A DNA stretch of 64,000 nucleotides, taken from Saltatorellus ferox (GTDB lineage Bacteria > Planctomycetota > UBA1135 > GCA-002686595). The notes under the pieces were generated by a model. It had not been told where the DNA came from, made no database searches, and worked only from the letters and a program-made list of their open reading frames with translations. Position 1 is the stretch's first letter. The number at the start of each line of letters is the position of its first letter. A program made the position numbers and the translations under genes. Location: contig CP036434.1 of NCBI GenBank assembly GCA_007751475.1, forward strand, positions 4,841,524 to 4,905,523, in the 5' to 3' direction. Shown in pieces: positions 51,789-62,300 of the stretch.

Positions 51789-54700
51789 ATGCCTATCCCC
51801 GCTCTGATCCCCCTCCTGTGCAGCGCAACCGCCCTTTGTGGCGGTCTACTGGCGTACTACGTGGCCGCGACCCGCAACCGTAAGGAGCGTGTTGCCCTCG
51901 CGCGGGAAATGACCCGCCAGGTCCGCGCACGCTACGAAGCGTACGTGGCGATGGAGGGACGCGTGGCGCGCGTCATCCAGGAGTTCGACCGAGCGGAGAA
52001 CACGCTCAAGGGCAAGCTCGCCGACCAGACGCGTCAGATGCGCCGCCTGCAGAAAGCCCTGGACACCCACGAGGGGATCTCGACGAGTTTCCGCGAGGTG
52101 CAGCCGGGCCCGGCCCCTGTGCAGCCGCTGGAACCCGACCACGGAGCCTCCGCCGAGGAGATCGCTGCGTTCGAGGACGAGATCTGCGCATGGCGTCAGC
52201 GCGTGGCAGACGCTCAGCGCGAGAAGGAAGCGGAAATCGAGCGGCAGACGAGCGTGATCGACGAACTCACGGCCCGCATCGAGTCGCTTCGCCCCCTGGA
52301 GAATAGACTCGACCAGACGGCATCGCAGCTGGGCCAGACCGAGAGCGAGGTTCGCTCGCTCCGCGATGAGCTGCAGCTCGCCCAGTCGCGCGTCGAGGGT
52401 CTCACGGCCGACCTGGAGGCGAGCGCCAAGGTCATCCACGACGCCGAGGACCACCTCGACTCGCTGAACGAACAGCTCAGCGCCGTCCGGGCAGAACGCG
52501 ACGAGCTTCAGGCCGCGGGCAACGCGGGCGTGGAGGAGCAGACGGCCCGCGTCGAGGAGCTGACCACCGAACTGGAGTTCGCGGAGGCAGGGCTCACGGA
52601 ACTCAAGTCGACGCTGGAGTCGACGGAGGCCCAGGTTCGGGATCTCGAGGCTGCCCATCTGGAGGCGACCGAGAGAATCGAAGCGCTGGAGCTGGCGCTC
52701 GAAGAGGCCACGGAGCGGACTTTGGAACTCGAGGAAACCGCGGTGGCCGGTGGCGCAGCCCTCGAAGAGCTCAGCGCCGCTCGCGAGCAGATCGCGACGT
52801 CCCTGACCTCGACGACCACCGAGCTGGAGGCCCTCGAGGCCAAGCACGGGGAACTCGCCCTCGAGAGAGACGCGGAAGCCGCCAAGCTGGTCGAGGCTCT
52901 CCAGGAGCTGGAGACGCTGGAAGAAGCCTCCGCGGAGACGCTGGCGGTCCTCGAAGCGGCGAAGGTCGAGCGCGACGGCCTCAAGGCCGAGCACGAGACG
53001 CTCCTCGAGCAGCATGATGAACTCGGGACTGAGCTGGAGGCTCTCGTCGCCGAGAATGCGTCGCTCTCTACCGAGCATGCGTCTCTCTCTGACGAACATC
53101 AGGCCCTCGCCGCCGAGCACGAAGCGTCGATCGCGATGCTGACAGCTCGCGCCGAGGAGCTAGAGACCGCGGTCCAGAACGCCGAGGCGGCGACCGAAGC
53201 TGTCACGACGGAACTGGAGCGGGCCGACGCTGAACTCGCAGAGAACCGGGCCGAGCTGGAAGCGCGCACCGCCGAGGTGGCCTCGCTTCAGGAACGACTG
53301 GCCGAAGCGGAGGAAGCGCACCAGCAGTCTACCCAGGAACTCGAAGAGGTTCAGGGTGCACTGGAAGCCTCCCGTGCGGAGCTCTCGGAGGCGGAAAGTC
53401 GCCTCGTCGACACGCGGCGTGAGGTCGTCGAGACCAGCGCGATGCTCGAGACGCGCATCGAAAGCCTGGAGGACTCCCTGCGCGCGCTCGGCTCCGAGCG
53501 CGACGAGGAAGCGGTCAAGAGCGCCCAGCTGGCCGCTGACCTGAAGCGCAAGGAGAGCGAACTCAGCCAGGCCTCGGAAAAGCTGGCCGCGGAGAACGCG
53601 GCCCTCGCGGAAGTCCGCGAGGAGCGCGAGGCCCTTGGCCAGAAGGCCCGGGAGGAAGCGAACCGCTTCGCCGAGGAGATGGAGCGGCGCGAGTCCGAAC
53701 TGGCCCAGCTCGGGCAAGAACTCGAAGAGCGCGTCGCGGCTCTCGCGGCGCGTGAAGCGGAACTCGCCGCGACGCGCGGGGATCTCGGCTCGACGCAGGA
53801 GAACCTCGGGAAGGCACGCGAGGATCTGGAGCAGCGCGAGGCACTGCTGGAGGAGCTGCGTGCCCACCTGGCCGAGCGCGAGGAGGCCCTGAGCGAAGCG
53901 GAGGACCGGGTCACGGAAGTGGCCGCGGACGGAGCCGCCGAGGCCGAACGACTCCGCGAAGAGCTCGACCAGCGCTCCAAGACGCTGGCCGAGCGCGAGC
54001 GCGCCGCCGAGGCGCTGGTGGCCGAACTCGCGTCCGCTCAAGGGGCGATCGAAGCCCGCGAATCGGAGCTGCAGGTCGCCCAGACCGAACTCGCGGCCCG
54101 CGAGGCCGCGCTCGACGAGGCACGCCAGCAAGCGCGCGCGATCGAAGCCAGCGGCGAGACCGTCGCGCAGGGCCTGCGCGGGGAGATCGAAGAGCGTGAG
54201 GCGAGGCTTGCGGAACGCGAGATCGCAGCCGCCGCGCTCGCATCGGAGCTCGAGGCCGCACGCTCGGCGATCGAGGAGCGCGAGAGAGAGCTGGCTGCTT
54301 CCCGCGACGAGATCACCGCGGCCCAGACGAGCCTCTCACAGTCCAGGGAGGAGATCGCCAGCGCCGAGGCGGAACTCGCGCGTCGTGAGGAACTCCTCGC
54401 GGAGGCGCGCCAGGAGGCCCGCAGCATCGAGGCGAGCGGCGAGGCCGTCGCGCAGGACCTGCGCGGGGAGATCGAAGCGCGTGAAGCCGCCCTCGCCCAG
54501 CGCGAAGCGGCAGCCGCCAAGCTCACCACGGAACTCGAGGCCGCTCGCTCCGTCATCGAGACGCGCGATCGCGACGTCGAGGCGGCACGGGTCGAGCTGG
54601 AGTCCAGGGCGGAGGCGCTCGAGAACCTCAGCGCCCAGGTGAAGGAACGCGAGACGCAGCTCGCCGGACTGAAGTCCGAGGTCGAGGCCCGCGAGGCTGC

Positions 54701-56303
54701 GCTGATCGAAGCGCGCGAACTTCGCGACCAGGCGGAGGCGAGCGGTGAGTCGGTGGCGGCGGAGCTGCAGGCGGCCATCGAAGATCGCAACGCGGAGATC
54801 GCGCGCGCCGAGAGCCGCGCGAGGGAGCTGGAGGTATCGCTCGCCGAGGCCGAAGCCCGCGCTCGGGAGGAGCTTCAGGCGACGAAGAAGGCGGGTGAAA
54901 GGGCGCTTCGCGAGGCCCTGCAACAAGCCCAGGCCGAGCAGGACGCGCTGGCCGCACGGGAGAACGATCTCGCGACCGAGCTGAAGAAACGGTCGTCCAG
55001 AATCGAAGCGATGCAAGCCGAGGTCGCGGAACGGGAGGCTCAACTCGTGGCGTCCCAGGAGGCGATGGCCAGCGAGCGGAGCTCGGCCCAGGAGGCTTTC
55101 GCGGCGCTTCAGAGCGAGCAGAAAGCGACCTTGAAGGAGCTCGCGAAGGCGCAGAAGGCTCTGGAGAAGACGCGGGCCCAGGCAGAACAACGCAGCGATG
55201 CGTTCGCGGAGAAGGAAGCGGCCGTCGCGGGCGAGCTTTCCGCGAAGGAGGCCGAACTGGATGCGCTGATCGCAGAGCTCCAGGCGGCCCACGCGGTGGC
55301 CGAAGCGAAAGAAGCTGCCTACAGGGAACTGGAGAGCCAGGCGCAGGCGGATGCCGAGGGCCTCGAGGCAGAGCGTTCAGCGGCGCTGAAAGTGGCGGCG
55401 CAGATGGAGAAAGAGCTGCGCTCCCTCGAGGGCAAGCGCGAGAAGGAAGCTTCCAGGTCGGCGGAGTCCGAGGCCAAGTTGACGGCCAAGCTGGCCGATC
55501 GCGAGGCGCACTTGAGCGAACTCAAGGCTCAGGTGAAGGAAGCTCGCGCAGAGGCCAAGGAGGCCGAACGTCGAGCAGCGGACCTGCAGAAGGCGACGGC
55601 TTCGATGGAGACGTCGAAAGCCGAACAAGAAGCACGCCTCGCCGAACTCCACGAGGAGAAGGCGGCCGCCCAGGCAGCCCGCGAGGAGGCCGAGGCCCGT
55701 CTCGAGGCGGAGCGCCAGCAGCACGAGGAACAGCGTTCCGCCCTGGAGGCCAGTGTGCAGGCGCAGGAGAAAAAGCTGGCGCGAACGGCTTCCGACCTGG
55801 ACCTGAAGAAGACGGCGCTCGCCGAATCGCGCTCGAAGCTCAAGGAACTCGACAGGGAGGTGACGAAGCAGCTCGCCTCTCTGCGCAAGGAGACGGAGAC
55901 CAAGTCGGCCGAGATCCGTGCGCTACAGGAGGCCCTGGACGAGGCCACGGCAGCGACCTCGATCTTCAACAAGGAAGTCGTGGCGCTGAAGACTCACCTC
56001 TCCGAGCGCCAGAACCACGTCAAGCACCTCGAGGGCAAGATCGTGGAGCTGACGGCCACGCTGGAAACCACCAGCCGGAAGGCCAGCAGCCAGGAATCTC
56101 GAATCGAAGAGCTCATGAACGCCCTCGACTCGACCAACGATCTCCTGGCGGATCGCTCCGGATTGCTGGCGAAGAAAGGCTCGGCCATGACGGCTGCCGC
56201 CTCCATGCTGGCGAATCTCAAGCCGATGCTGGAAGCACTGGAGAGCCAGCTCAGCGACGAGGAAAAGGCCGAGAGGGCCAAAAAAGCGGCTGAGAACGCC
56301 TGA
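51789..56303 (+). CDS. Giant membrane-anchored coiled-coil protein (1,504 aa)
   Basis: The ATG at 51789 places a membrane helix at the N-terminus (IPALIPLLCSATALCGGLLAYY, about 3-24); the open frame upstream to 51552 would bury it. Almost all the rest is Ala/Glu/Arg/Leu-rich heptad coiled coil, on the order of 200 nm if continuous. Internal imperfect repeats occur in the central third: EASGE(T/A)VAQ followed by (G/D)LRGEIE recurs 95 residues apart (DNA 54150 and 54435), with a weaker third copy 102 residues later (54741). No ATPase or other domain is present. A filament, scaffold or cell-shape role is plausible in a planctomycete but not shown. Codon usage matches its neighbours. Confidence 0.8.
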   Translation: MPIPALIPLLCSATALCGGLLAYYVAATRNRKERVALAREMTRQVRARYEAYVAMEGRVARVIQEFDRAENTLKGKLADQTRQMRRLQKALDTHEGISTSFREVQPGPAPVQPLEPDHGASAEEIAAFEDEICAWRQRVADAQREKEAEIERQTSVIDELTARIESLRPLENRLDQTASQLGQTESEVRSLRDELQLAQSRVEGLTADLEASAKVIHDAEDHLDSLNEQLSAVRAERDELQAAGNAGVEEQTARVEELTTELEFAEAGLTELKSTLESTEAQVRDLEAAHLEATERIEALELALEEATERTLELEETAVAGGAALEELSAAREQIATSLTSTTTELEALEAKHGELALERDAEAAKLVEALQELETLEEASAETLAVLEAAKVERDGLKAEHETLLEQHDELGTELEALVAENASLSTEHASLSDEHQALAAEHEASIAMLTARAEELETAVQNAEAATEAVTTELERADAELAENRAELEARTAEVASLQERLAEAEEAHQQSTQELEEVQGALEASRAELSEAESRLVDTRREVVETSAMLETRIESLEDSLRALGSERDEEAVKSAQLAADLKRKESELSQASEKLAAENAALAEVREEREALGQKAREEANRFAEEMERRESELAQLGQELEERVAALAAREAELAATRGDLGSTQENLGKAREDLEQREALLEELRAHLAEREEALSEAEDRVTEVAADGAAEAERLREELDQRSKTLAERERAAEALVAELASAQGAIEARESELQVAQTELAAREAALDEARQQARAIEASGETVAQGLRGEIEEREARLAEREIAAAALASELEAARSAIEERERELAASRDEITAAQTSLSQSREEIASAEAELARREELLAEARQEARSIEASGEAVAQDLRGEIEAREAALAQREAAAAKLTTELEAARSVIETRDRDVEAARVELESRAEALENLSAQVKERETQLAGLKSEVEAREAALIEARELRDQAEASGESVAAELQAAIEDRNAEIARAESRARELEVSLAEAEARAREELQATKKAGERALREALQQAQAEQDALAARENDLATELKKRSSRIEAMQAEVAEREAQLVASQEAMASERSSAQEAFAALQSEQKATLKELAKAQKALEKTRAQAEQRSDAFAEKEAAVAGELSAKEAELDALIAELQAAHAVAEAKEAAYRELESQAQADAEGLEAERSAALKVAAQMEKELRSLEGKREKEASRSAESEAKLTAKLADREAHLSELKAQVKEARAEAKEAERRAADLQKATASMETSKAEQEARLAELHEEKAAAQAAREEAEARLEAERQQHEEQRSALEASVQAQEKKLARTASDLDLKKTALAESRSKLKELDREVTKQLASLRKETETKSAEIRALQEALDEATAATSIFNKEVVALKTHLSERQNHVKHLEGKIVELTATLETTSRKASSQESRIEELMNALDSTNDLLADRSGLLAKKGSAMTAAASMLANLKPMLEALESQLSDEEKAERAKKAAENA

Positions 56304-56362
56304 CACCTCACGAAGAACGCGAAGATCAGGCGAAATCCTCCACGCTAATTCGAATGTGGCAT

Positions 56363-56392
56363 TTGACAATACTAATGGGCAGACGATGGAAT
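56363..56392 (+). promoter_or_regulatory. Sigma-70-type promoter for small basic protein gene
   Basis: A perfect TTGACA (56363-56368) is followed after 18 bases by TGGAAT (56387-56392), in an AT-rich patch that stands out from the surrounding GC-rich DNA. It leaves a leader of about 115 bases before the ATG at 56514. Confidence 0.45.
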
Positions 56393-56513
56393 AAGAGCGC
56401 TCGAAGTCAGGGCGACTGAGCAAGCATTCGCCCATGGCGTGTTCCCTCTCTACTACCGACGCCCACTTCACCTCGATGTGCCCAACTTCCGAGGTGACGT
56501 GGCGTGATATGAC

Positions 56514-56831
56514 ATGGCAGAACGTAAACCGAAACCTGGCAAGCAGCGTTACCGGAGGACGGATGAGGAGCTCATCCAGGATCTCCAGAAGCGCATCGAA
56601 GATCTCAAGAACAGAAAGGCCGCGAAAGCGATCAAGAAGGATCCGGCTTCGAAAGAAGCGACCGGAGCTTTCCGCGCCCTGACCAAGGCCGTCGAAAAGT
56701 CCAAGGACACGGCGGACGCGGATCTCAAGCGCGCTCTGAGCGAGGCTCAGCGGATCCTGGCGGAGTACTTCGAGTCCAAGGGTCTCAAGGTGCCGAAGGC
56801 ACGCAAGCCACGCGCCCGCAGGGCAAAGTAG
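56514..56831 (+). CDS. Small Lys/Arg-rich protein, possibly nucleoid-associated
   Basis: The 105-residue product is strongly basic: a Lys/Arg head (MAERKPKPGKQRYRR), a short coiled coil (EELIQDLQKRIEDLKNRKAA), a helical centre and a tail KVPKARKPRARRAK reminiscent of H1/Hc1-like DNA-binding tails. It may bind nucleic acid or be a histone-like protein; no family is recognised. It has its own promoter-like sequence and a very strong terminator, so it is probably a highly expressed single gene. Confidence 0.65.
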   Translation: MAERKPKPGKQRYRRTDEELIQDLQKRIEDLKNRKAAKAIKKDPASKEATGAFRALTKAVEKSKDTADADLKRALSEAQRILAEYFESKGLKVPKARKPRARRAK

Positions 56832-56880
56832 TCCCGGTTCGAAACCGCAGCGGCTGGAAGTCGCCTTGGCCCTAAGCGAC

Positions 56881-56928
56881 AAGAAGGCGCCCCGTCCCAT
56901 GGCTGGGACGGGGCGCCTTCTTCTTTTT
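56881..56928 (+). terminator. Very strong Rho-independent terminator
   Basis: A perfect 18-bp stem (56881-56898 with 56905-56922), loop ATGGCT, is followed by CTTTTTG. It lies 49 bases past the small basic gene and 27 bases before the convergent secreted-protein gene stop. It may also serve the minus strand, where the T-run (TTCTTG) is poorer. Confidence 0.92.
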
Positions 56929-56954
56929 GATCAAAGCAGCCCTCGAAAGTCAGA

Positions 56955-58811
56955 TCAGGGCGTGAACGGAACCATCAGCGCATTCGTGAAGTTCGCCGTA
57001 CTGCCGCAGGCCATCCCTGTCGTGTCGACATCTCTGTAGTACACCTGGAAGAGGAAGGTCGACCCTGACATCACCATGAGGGTTCCTGGGTAGGCCCCGA
57101 TCAGCCCCGGACCGTACGTGCACGCCCCCGTGCCTCCGGGATCCATTCGAACCCCAAGGCGATTTCCGGTGGGCACCACGCAGCGTCGGCCGTTGCTGAA
57201 GAGGAAACTCGTCGTGCTGAGCCCTCCGAAGAGAATCGAAGTGCTCCCCGGGTTCATGTCCGTCACGTGGAGTTCCAGGGCATCCGAGTTCACGGAGGTC
57301 GTCCCCGCTCCATCGAGCCGAGCGCCCAAACCGGAGGCGTTTCGGCAGCCGCGCCCGACACCGCTCACGTTCCCGCAGGGGGAATTAGCCGCCAGGGTGC
57401 AGTCACAGAAAGGCGACCAGCCGTCCTCGCACTCGTCCGGGATTCCGTTGTTGTCGACGTCGGTCGAGGTGTTGTAGGAAATGTCGATCGCATCGTCGAC
57501 CATGTTCATGTTGCAGTCGAGGAACGGCGGGTCGTCGTCATCGAAGATATCGAGCCCGTTGAGTTCATCGTTCGCTGTATCCCCGGCAGCGAGGCTGCGC
57601 AGGCCCAGTGACTCAGCGGGCAGGAAGACCTGCGGTAGACCGCTCGTACCCGCCAGCTTGATGAGGATATCGCCTTCACCGATCTCCCGGTTGGTGACCG
57701 GATCCGTCATCCCGACGGTGGCCGATCCGCAGCGAAGAGAGAAAAGAATCAGGTCCGATCCCCCCACGCCATCCCAGTCATAGAGGCTCGCAGGAGCCTG
57801 ATAGCCGGGCTGGCCGTTCTCCACAACCATGAGAGCGTCGATGTCGTCGGTGCCCAGGCCGAAGAGATCCAGTCCGAGTTCTTGCGCCCGGGCATACGCC
57901 CGGACGCCTCCGGACCCGGGAACGTAGAGCAGGACATCCGCAGCGCGCGCGCTCGCGCCGCCCAGCAGAGGCTGGTTGGCGGCCGCATCGAAACTGGCTC
58001 CGGCCTCGTTGCAGCGGGGGAAGCCGCCCTCCATGGAGAAGAAGAGGACGTCCTGGGTCTCGTCGAATCGCTTGCCGTAGTTGATGGCGTCGACGTTGTC
58101 GCCGCTGTCGACCGTGCCCTGGTCGGGCGTGATCGGTTCGACCAGTCCCAGCCCGAACACGTGCGAGGCTCCTTGCGTCACGCGACGGCCATTGCCGTCC
58201 GCATAACCGGCGTTGGGTCCCAGGCCAAAGGGGGCGATCCCGGTAAATGTGCTGAAGAACATATCCCCCGCCGCTTCACGTCCGAAGCCCTCTTGGAACA
58301 CGTCGGTGAATTCGAACCCCGCCGGCGAGGGACGCCCCACGGCAAACTCGTCCACGGAGAAGAGAACGTGAAAGACGTAGTTCGGATCGAGCTTCAAACG
58401 CGACCCTTTACCGAAGGAAATGGCGTTGATCTCGAGCCCGCAGGCCACACCAGGCAGGTGCCCGCCGCAGTTCGTGCTGTACGCCGCGAGAAAGTCAGGC
58501 ACCAGCGAGATGCGAGGCGCGGCTGGATCGAATGGGTTTCCGCTGCGAACGAGCAGATCAGCGTCCGATATCAGCGCTCCAGCTGCGCTTCCCGGGGACG
58601 CGATCGTCGGACCGGAGAAGTCGATCGAGAACGTGAGTTCCGGGATGGACTGAGCGCTTGCCGCTGTTGCCAATGCGCCGACGCTTCCCGCCGCCCAGCA
58701 GCCGCCTGCCACGGCCCATCTGGGGACCCGCTGCCAGCCGCGAACGATCGGCGGAAGGGGAGCGGAACGGGCGTGCACGGATCCGGATCGGGCGGGGTGG
58801 CTGCGCAGCAT
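56955..58811 (-). CDS. Large secreted protein with EF-hand-like repeat and C-terminal module
   Basis: The 618-residue product has an Arg-rich N-terminus and a hydrophobic signal ending at TAASAQS (about 47-54). The mature part contains no enzymatic motif (FSIDFSGPTIASPGSAAGAL, FSVDEFAVGRPSPAGFEFTD). Around residues 430-465, DCNMNMVDDAIDIS and DVDNNGIPDECEDG form dockerin/EF-hand-like calcium loops common in planctomycete secreted proteins. The C-terminus (CGNVSGVGRGC, LFSNGRRCVVPTGNR, FLFQVYYRDVDTTG, TANFTNALMVPFTP) is a variant of the module found in the subtilase and in the 34490 protein. Probably extracellular or cell-surface. Confidence 0.8.
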   Translation of the reverse strand: MLRSHPARSGSVHARSAPLPPIVRGWQRVPRWAVAGGCWAAGSVGALATAASAQSIPELTFSIDFSGPTIASPGSAAGALISDADLLVRSGNPFDPAAPRISLVPDFLAAYSTNCGGHLPGVACGLEINAISFGKGSRLKLDPNYVFHVLFSVDEFAVGRPSPAGFEFTDVFQEGFGREAAGDMFFSTFTGIAPFGLGPNAGYADGNGRRVTQGASHVFGLGLVEPITPDQGTVDSGDNVDAINYGKRFDETQDVLFFSMEGGFPRCNEAGASFDAAANQPLLGGASARAADVLLYVPGSGGVRAYARAQELGLDLFGLGTDDIDALMVVENGQPGYQAPASLYDWDGVGGSDLILFSLRCGSATVGMTDPVTNREIGEGDILIKLAGTSGLPQVFLPAESLGLRSLAAGDTANDELNGLDIFDDDDPPFLDCNMNMVDDAIDISYNTSTDVDNNGIPDECEDGWSPFCDCTLAANSPCGNVSGVGRGCRNASGLGARLDGAGTTSVNSDALELHVTDMNPGSTSILFGGLSTTSFLFSNGRRCVVPTGNRLGVRMDPGGTGACTYGPGLIGAYPGTLMVMSGSTFLFQVYYRDVDTTGMACGSTANFTNALMVPFTP

Positions 58812-59328
58812 GATGAAGCGATTCGGGAGGGAGAGAGCGGGGCCAGACGAAGACTACCCGCTGGGAAGGGGGTCGCAACGGTTTGCCCGGGAGCGCGTTG
58901 CGCGTACGCGAACTCGCGTCCAGGCGACACGCTTCCGGGGCTGGCGGAGGGTGGGACGCGTCGGGGGTGGGCAGAGTTCCTCCAGCGGGCCAGGCCGACG
59001 ACCTGTCGGCCCGGGAAAAAGCGAAACGGCGGTCTGACGTCTCGAAACGAAGAAGGGGACGGGCGCAGAGCGCTCGTCCCCAAGATCCTCCGACAGAAAG
59101 GGTCACGGATGCCTGCTCCATTCCGTCCAGGGCGACGGAGGGAACCAGCACGCGTGTTGGAGCCAAGGGTCGCCACGTGGGACATGGGGCGAGGCAGCGA
59201 CGGGCGGCTCCGCAGTACTAACTGTCGGGGAACCGAGGTGGCAGACAGGAAACCTTCGAAAAGAGTCCGAACCCTGCGAAAAATCGACCCCATCGCGCCC
59301 TGCTCGGCAATCTCGTCCCCGTCTCAGG
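58812..59328. other. Intergenic region between kinase and secreted-protein genes
   Basis: The 517 bases hold no convincing gene. They contain a terminator hairpin for the kinase message (listed separately) and should hold the promoter of the secreted-protein gene near 58830-58950. The overlapping open frames are Arg/Ser/Pro-rich and show no domain. Confidence 0.4.
59055..59081 (-). terminator. Terminator downstream of the kinase gene
   Basis: GGGGACGGGCGC and GCGCTCGTCCCC pair over 12 bases with one G-T wobble and a three-base loop. Read on the minus strand the stem is followed by TTCTTCGTTTCG. It lies about 250 bases past the kinase stop and separates the kinase and secreted-protein messages. 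Confidence 0.6.
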
Positions 59329-62300
59329 TTACCCCCCACCGAGAATGGTCTCGATGAAGGACTCGTCGTTCAGGGACAGTCTCCGCGGCGCGATCCTGCG
59401 CGCCACCCCGATCACGTCCAGCGGGAGCACGACTGCCCCATCCGCTGCGCAAGACAGGACCCTCAGCGTCGCCCGGTTCCCGTGCGCCGCCACGGCGAGG
59501 ACGGGGCCCTGATGGAGCTGACTCCGCACGAGGGGCGCGCCGGACGCGGCATCCCAGACCAGAACGGCCCCGCTCTCCGAACCGGAGATCGCCACCCCCG
59601 CCTCCCTCGCCGCCATCATCGACCGAATGGGAGCCGAGTGATGCGCCATCGGAATGACGCTGGAGGGTCCCCCGAGGATTTGATGGGTCCGGGGTCCCGA
59701 GGAAGCCACCGCGACCCGATCGCGGTCGAGATACGAGAGCCACCGGGTAGGGGCCCGCAAAGAGGGCGTGGCGAGAAGCGTCCCCGTGGCCGTGTCCCAG
59801 CGGTAGATCCGTCCGATGGTACTCGCGAGCACCAGTTCGCCTCCGTCGGGGGACAGGACCCACGTCTGGATGCCACGGGGCGCCGTGGGGCTGAGGTCGG
59901 GCGCCTCGTACACCTGTTCGTCCCAGTCAGGTCCGGTCGCCGTGGCGGCTCGGACCGGGGCGAGGGCGACGATTTCTTCGAGACCAGCGGCGAGCAGCAA
60001 ACGCAGGTCGGGACCCGGCTGCATACGTGCATGACGCCATCCGCCGTGGGTTCTGGACTCGCGAAGGCGACCGGGTCCCCGCGCCAAATCCCAGACCCAG
60101 GCCACGCCGCTCGTATCCACGAGAAGGGCCGTCGCGCCAGCCTTCCCGTCCAGCCCGAGGTCGACCACGTCGAGCGAGCGTATCGGACCTGGTTCCCAGC
60201 CCTCCACGACCGTCTCCCCCACGCAGACGCCGTCCCTCAGGTCCGTGAGCCGCGCGCGCCCATCCACCGAATGGAACCAGAGCGCCATCGTGCCAGAGGC
60301 TGACAGCGCGAGCCGAGCTCGTTCCGCGTCGGCGCCGACGTCGATCGGCCCCGAGTCCTCCGCGTTGCCGCCGTCGAGTCGATAGAGGAGTGTGCCCGGT
60401 TCGGGTCCGGCCGGGTCCGAACCTGCCGCGTCCGTCCCTTCGTCCTCCCCGTCACCGCGCTGGCCCCTCCGGAGTGGTCGAGGCGCCGCAAACACCCCAC
60501 CGCGCCCCGTGGCTTCGAGGACGACGACCTGCTCGCCATCGCCGGCAAACGCTCCCCAAACCAGGGGTTCCGGCTGACCGGGCACGATCGGATCGACGCG
60601 AAACGCCTCCTCCGATCGACGAGTCCGCCACAGATAGACGAGCTTGGCGATCCCGAAGGACGCCAGCGTCGAGCCCCCCGGCGAGAACCTCAGATCCGTC
60701 ATTCTCGTGAGCTCAGAATGGACGCGCTCGCCCGTTCCATCGGAGGCGCAGAACACGCGCACGTGATTCGACGCGTCGGCGACGGCCAGTCGATCACCCG
60801 TCGGTGAGAACTGGATCCCGAGCACGCGCTCCTGGACGCTCCCCGGACTCCAGGTGGCGAGGCCGTCCGGCCTCTGCGCATCGAGGTCGTACAACCAGAG
60901 AGTGGAGGGCGTCACTTCGTAGGGATCGTCCGCGCCTGGCTCTCCGATGTCGAAGCCCACGGCCAAGCGGCGGCCATTGGCGGAGACGGCGATCCTGGCT
61001 CCCGCTAGCCGTTCGTGGCGCAGGCCGAGCGGCGCAACCGTGGGCAGCGAAGCCCCGGAGCGAGCGTCGTACAGAGAGGAGTTCCCGCTCAGCCCCAGGG
61101 TCGCCACCACGTCCGCGGCTCCGGCCACGTCGAAGTCGACCACCTGCTCGCCCTCGTCGAGCACCGCCACGACCGAGAGATCGTGCGCGTCCAGGATCCT
61201 CACGAAATGGCTTCTACCCGGCTTCTTCCCACGCTTGAACACGGTGTCCCCGACCACGAGGCGATCCGCCCCATGCGTGAGTTCCAGCCGTGCGAGTTCA
61301 TCGCCGTCCGTCGTGTAGCGGGCCGTTTCCTGGCCGCTTCTGGCATCGAGCGCCAGCACGGAGCCCGGCGCGGCGATGCAGTAGATCGATCCATCCCCGG
61401 AGACCAGGTCCTCCACGGCGCCGTCCGCGACCCTCACGCTCCAATCGACCACGATGGCGCCCGGACTCGCTCCAGGGTCGACCCGGGAGTTGACACTGGA
61501 GTTGACCCGGGAGTTCGCACCGAGCGGCGGAAGACTCAGCCCCACGACCTCCCCTGAACCGAGGCCCGCGTACGCGTGACGCGAATCCGCTCCCACCGCG
61601 AGAGAATGGACATCCGCAGGGAGTCTCACCGAAGCCACCAGGTCTCCGCTCCGGACCTCGAAGATCGCCACGGTGCCTCCCACCGATCCGGCGATTAGAT
61701 GGGTCTCCGAAAGGAAGTGCGCATCCCACACTCGCGCCATCGGCATCTCGCACTCACCGATGAGCGTCATCGCGAGCAGCGGGCCGTAGAGCGTCGAGCG
61801 ATTGAGCCACGTGTCATCGAGTTCGACGGCGTCGAGCCCGAGCGCGAGAGCACCGGCGGGCGTGTACTGCTGAAGCAGGGCAACGGCGGACGCACGGGCG
61901 GCCGCGCGGTTCTTGTCGTTCAGCCGGCGCTGCTCTGCGAGCGCGAGCTGGGAAGCGACAAGCCCTGCGACGAGCGCCACGAGCGTGACGGAAAGTGCCG
62001 CGGCCCACGCGGGCTCTCGCCTGCACCAGCGGCCGAATCGGAGCAGCGGACCGGCGGGCCGCGCGTGGATCGGCTCGTACTCGAGGATCCGCCGGAGGTC
62101 CTCGGCGAAATGGAGCGCGGACGCATAGCGGCGCTCACGGCTTCGCTCGAGGGCCGTCCCGACAACGACGCTCACGTCGGTCGTGAGAGCGCCATTCTTC
62201 TGTCGAGGATCTTCCAGCTTGCCGATCTCGATGCTCTCCGCGAGCTGAAGCGGAGTCGCTCCGGAGAACGGCCGCTCCCCCACCAGAGCTTCGTAGAGCG

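Noticed and set aside
56833-56870. GGTTCGAAACC resembling a tRNA T-arm
   Set aside because: No acceptor or anticodon stem can be formed around it; it lies between a stop codon and a terminator.
58571-59293. 240-codon minus-strand open frame upstream of the secreted protein
   Set aside because: Arg/Ser/Pro-rich without domain, overlaps the secreted-protein signal region in another frame and contains the kinase terminator hairpin.
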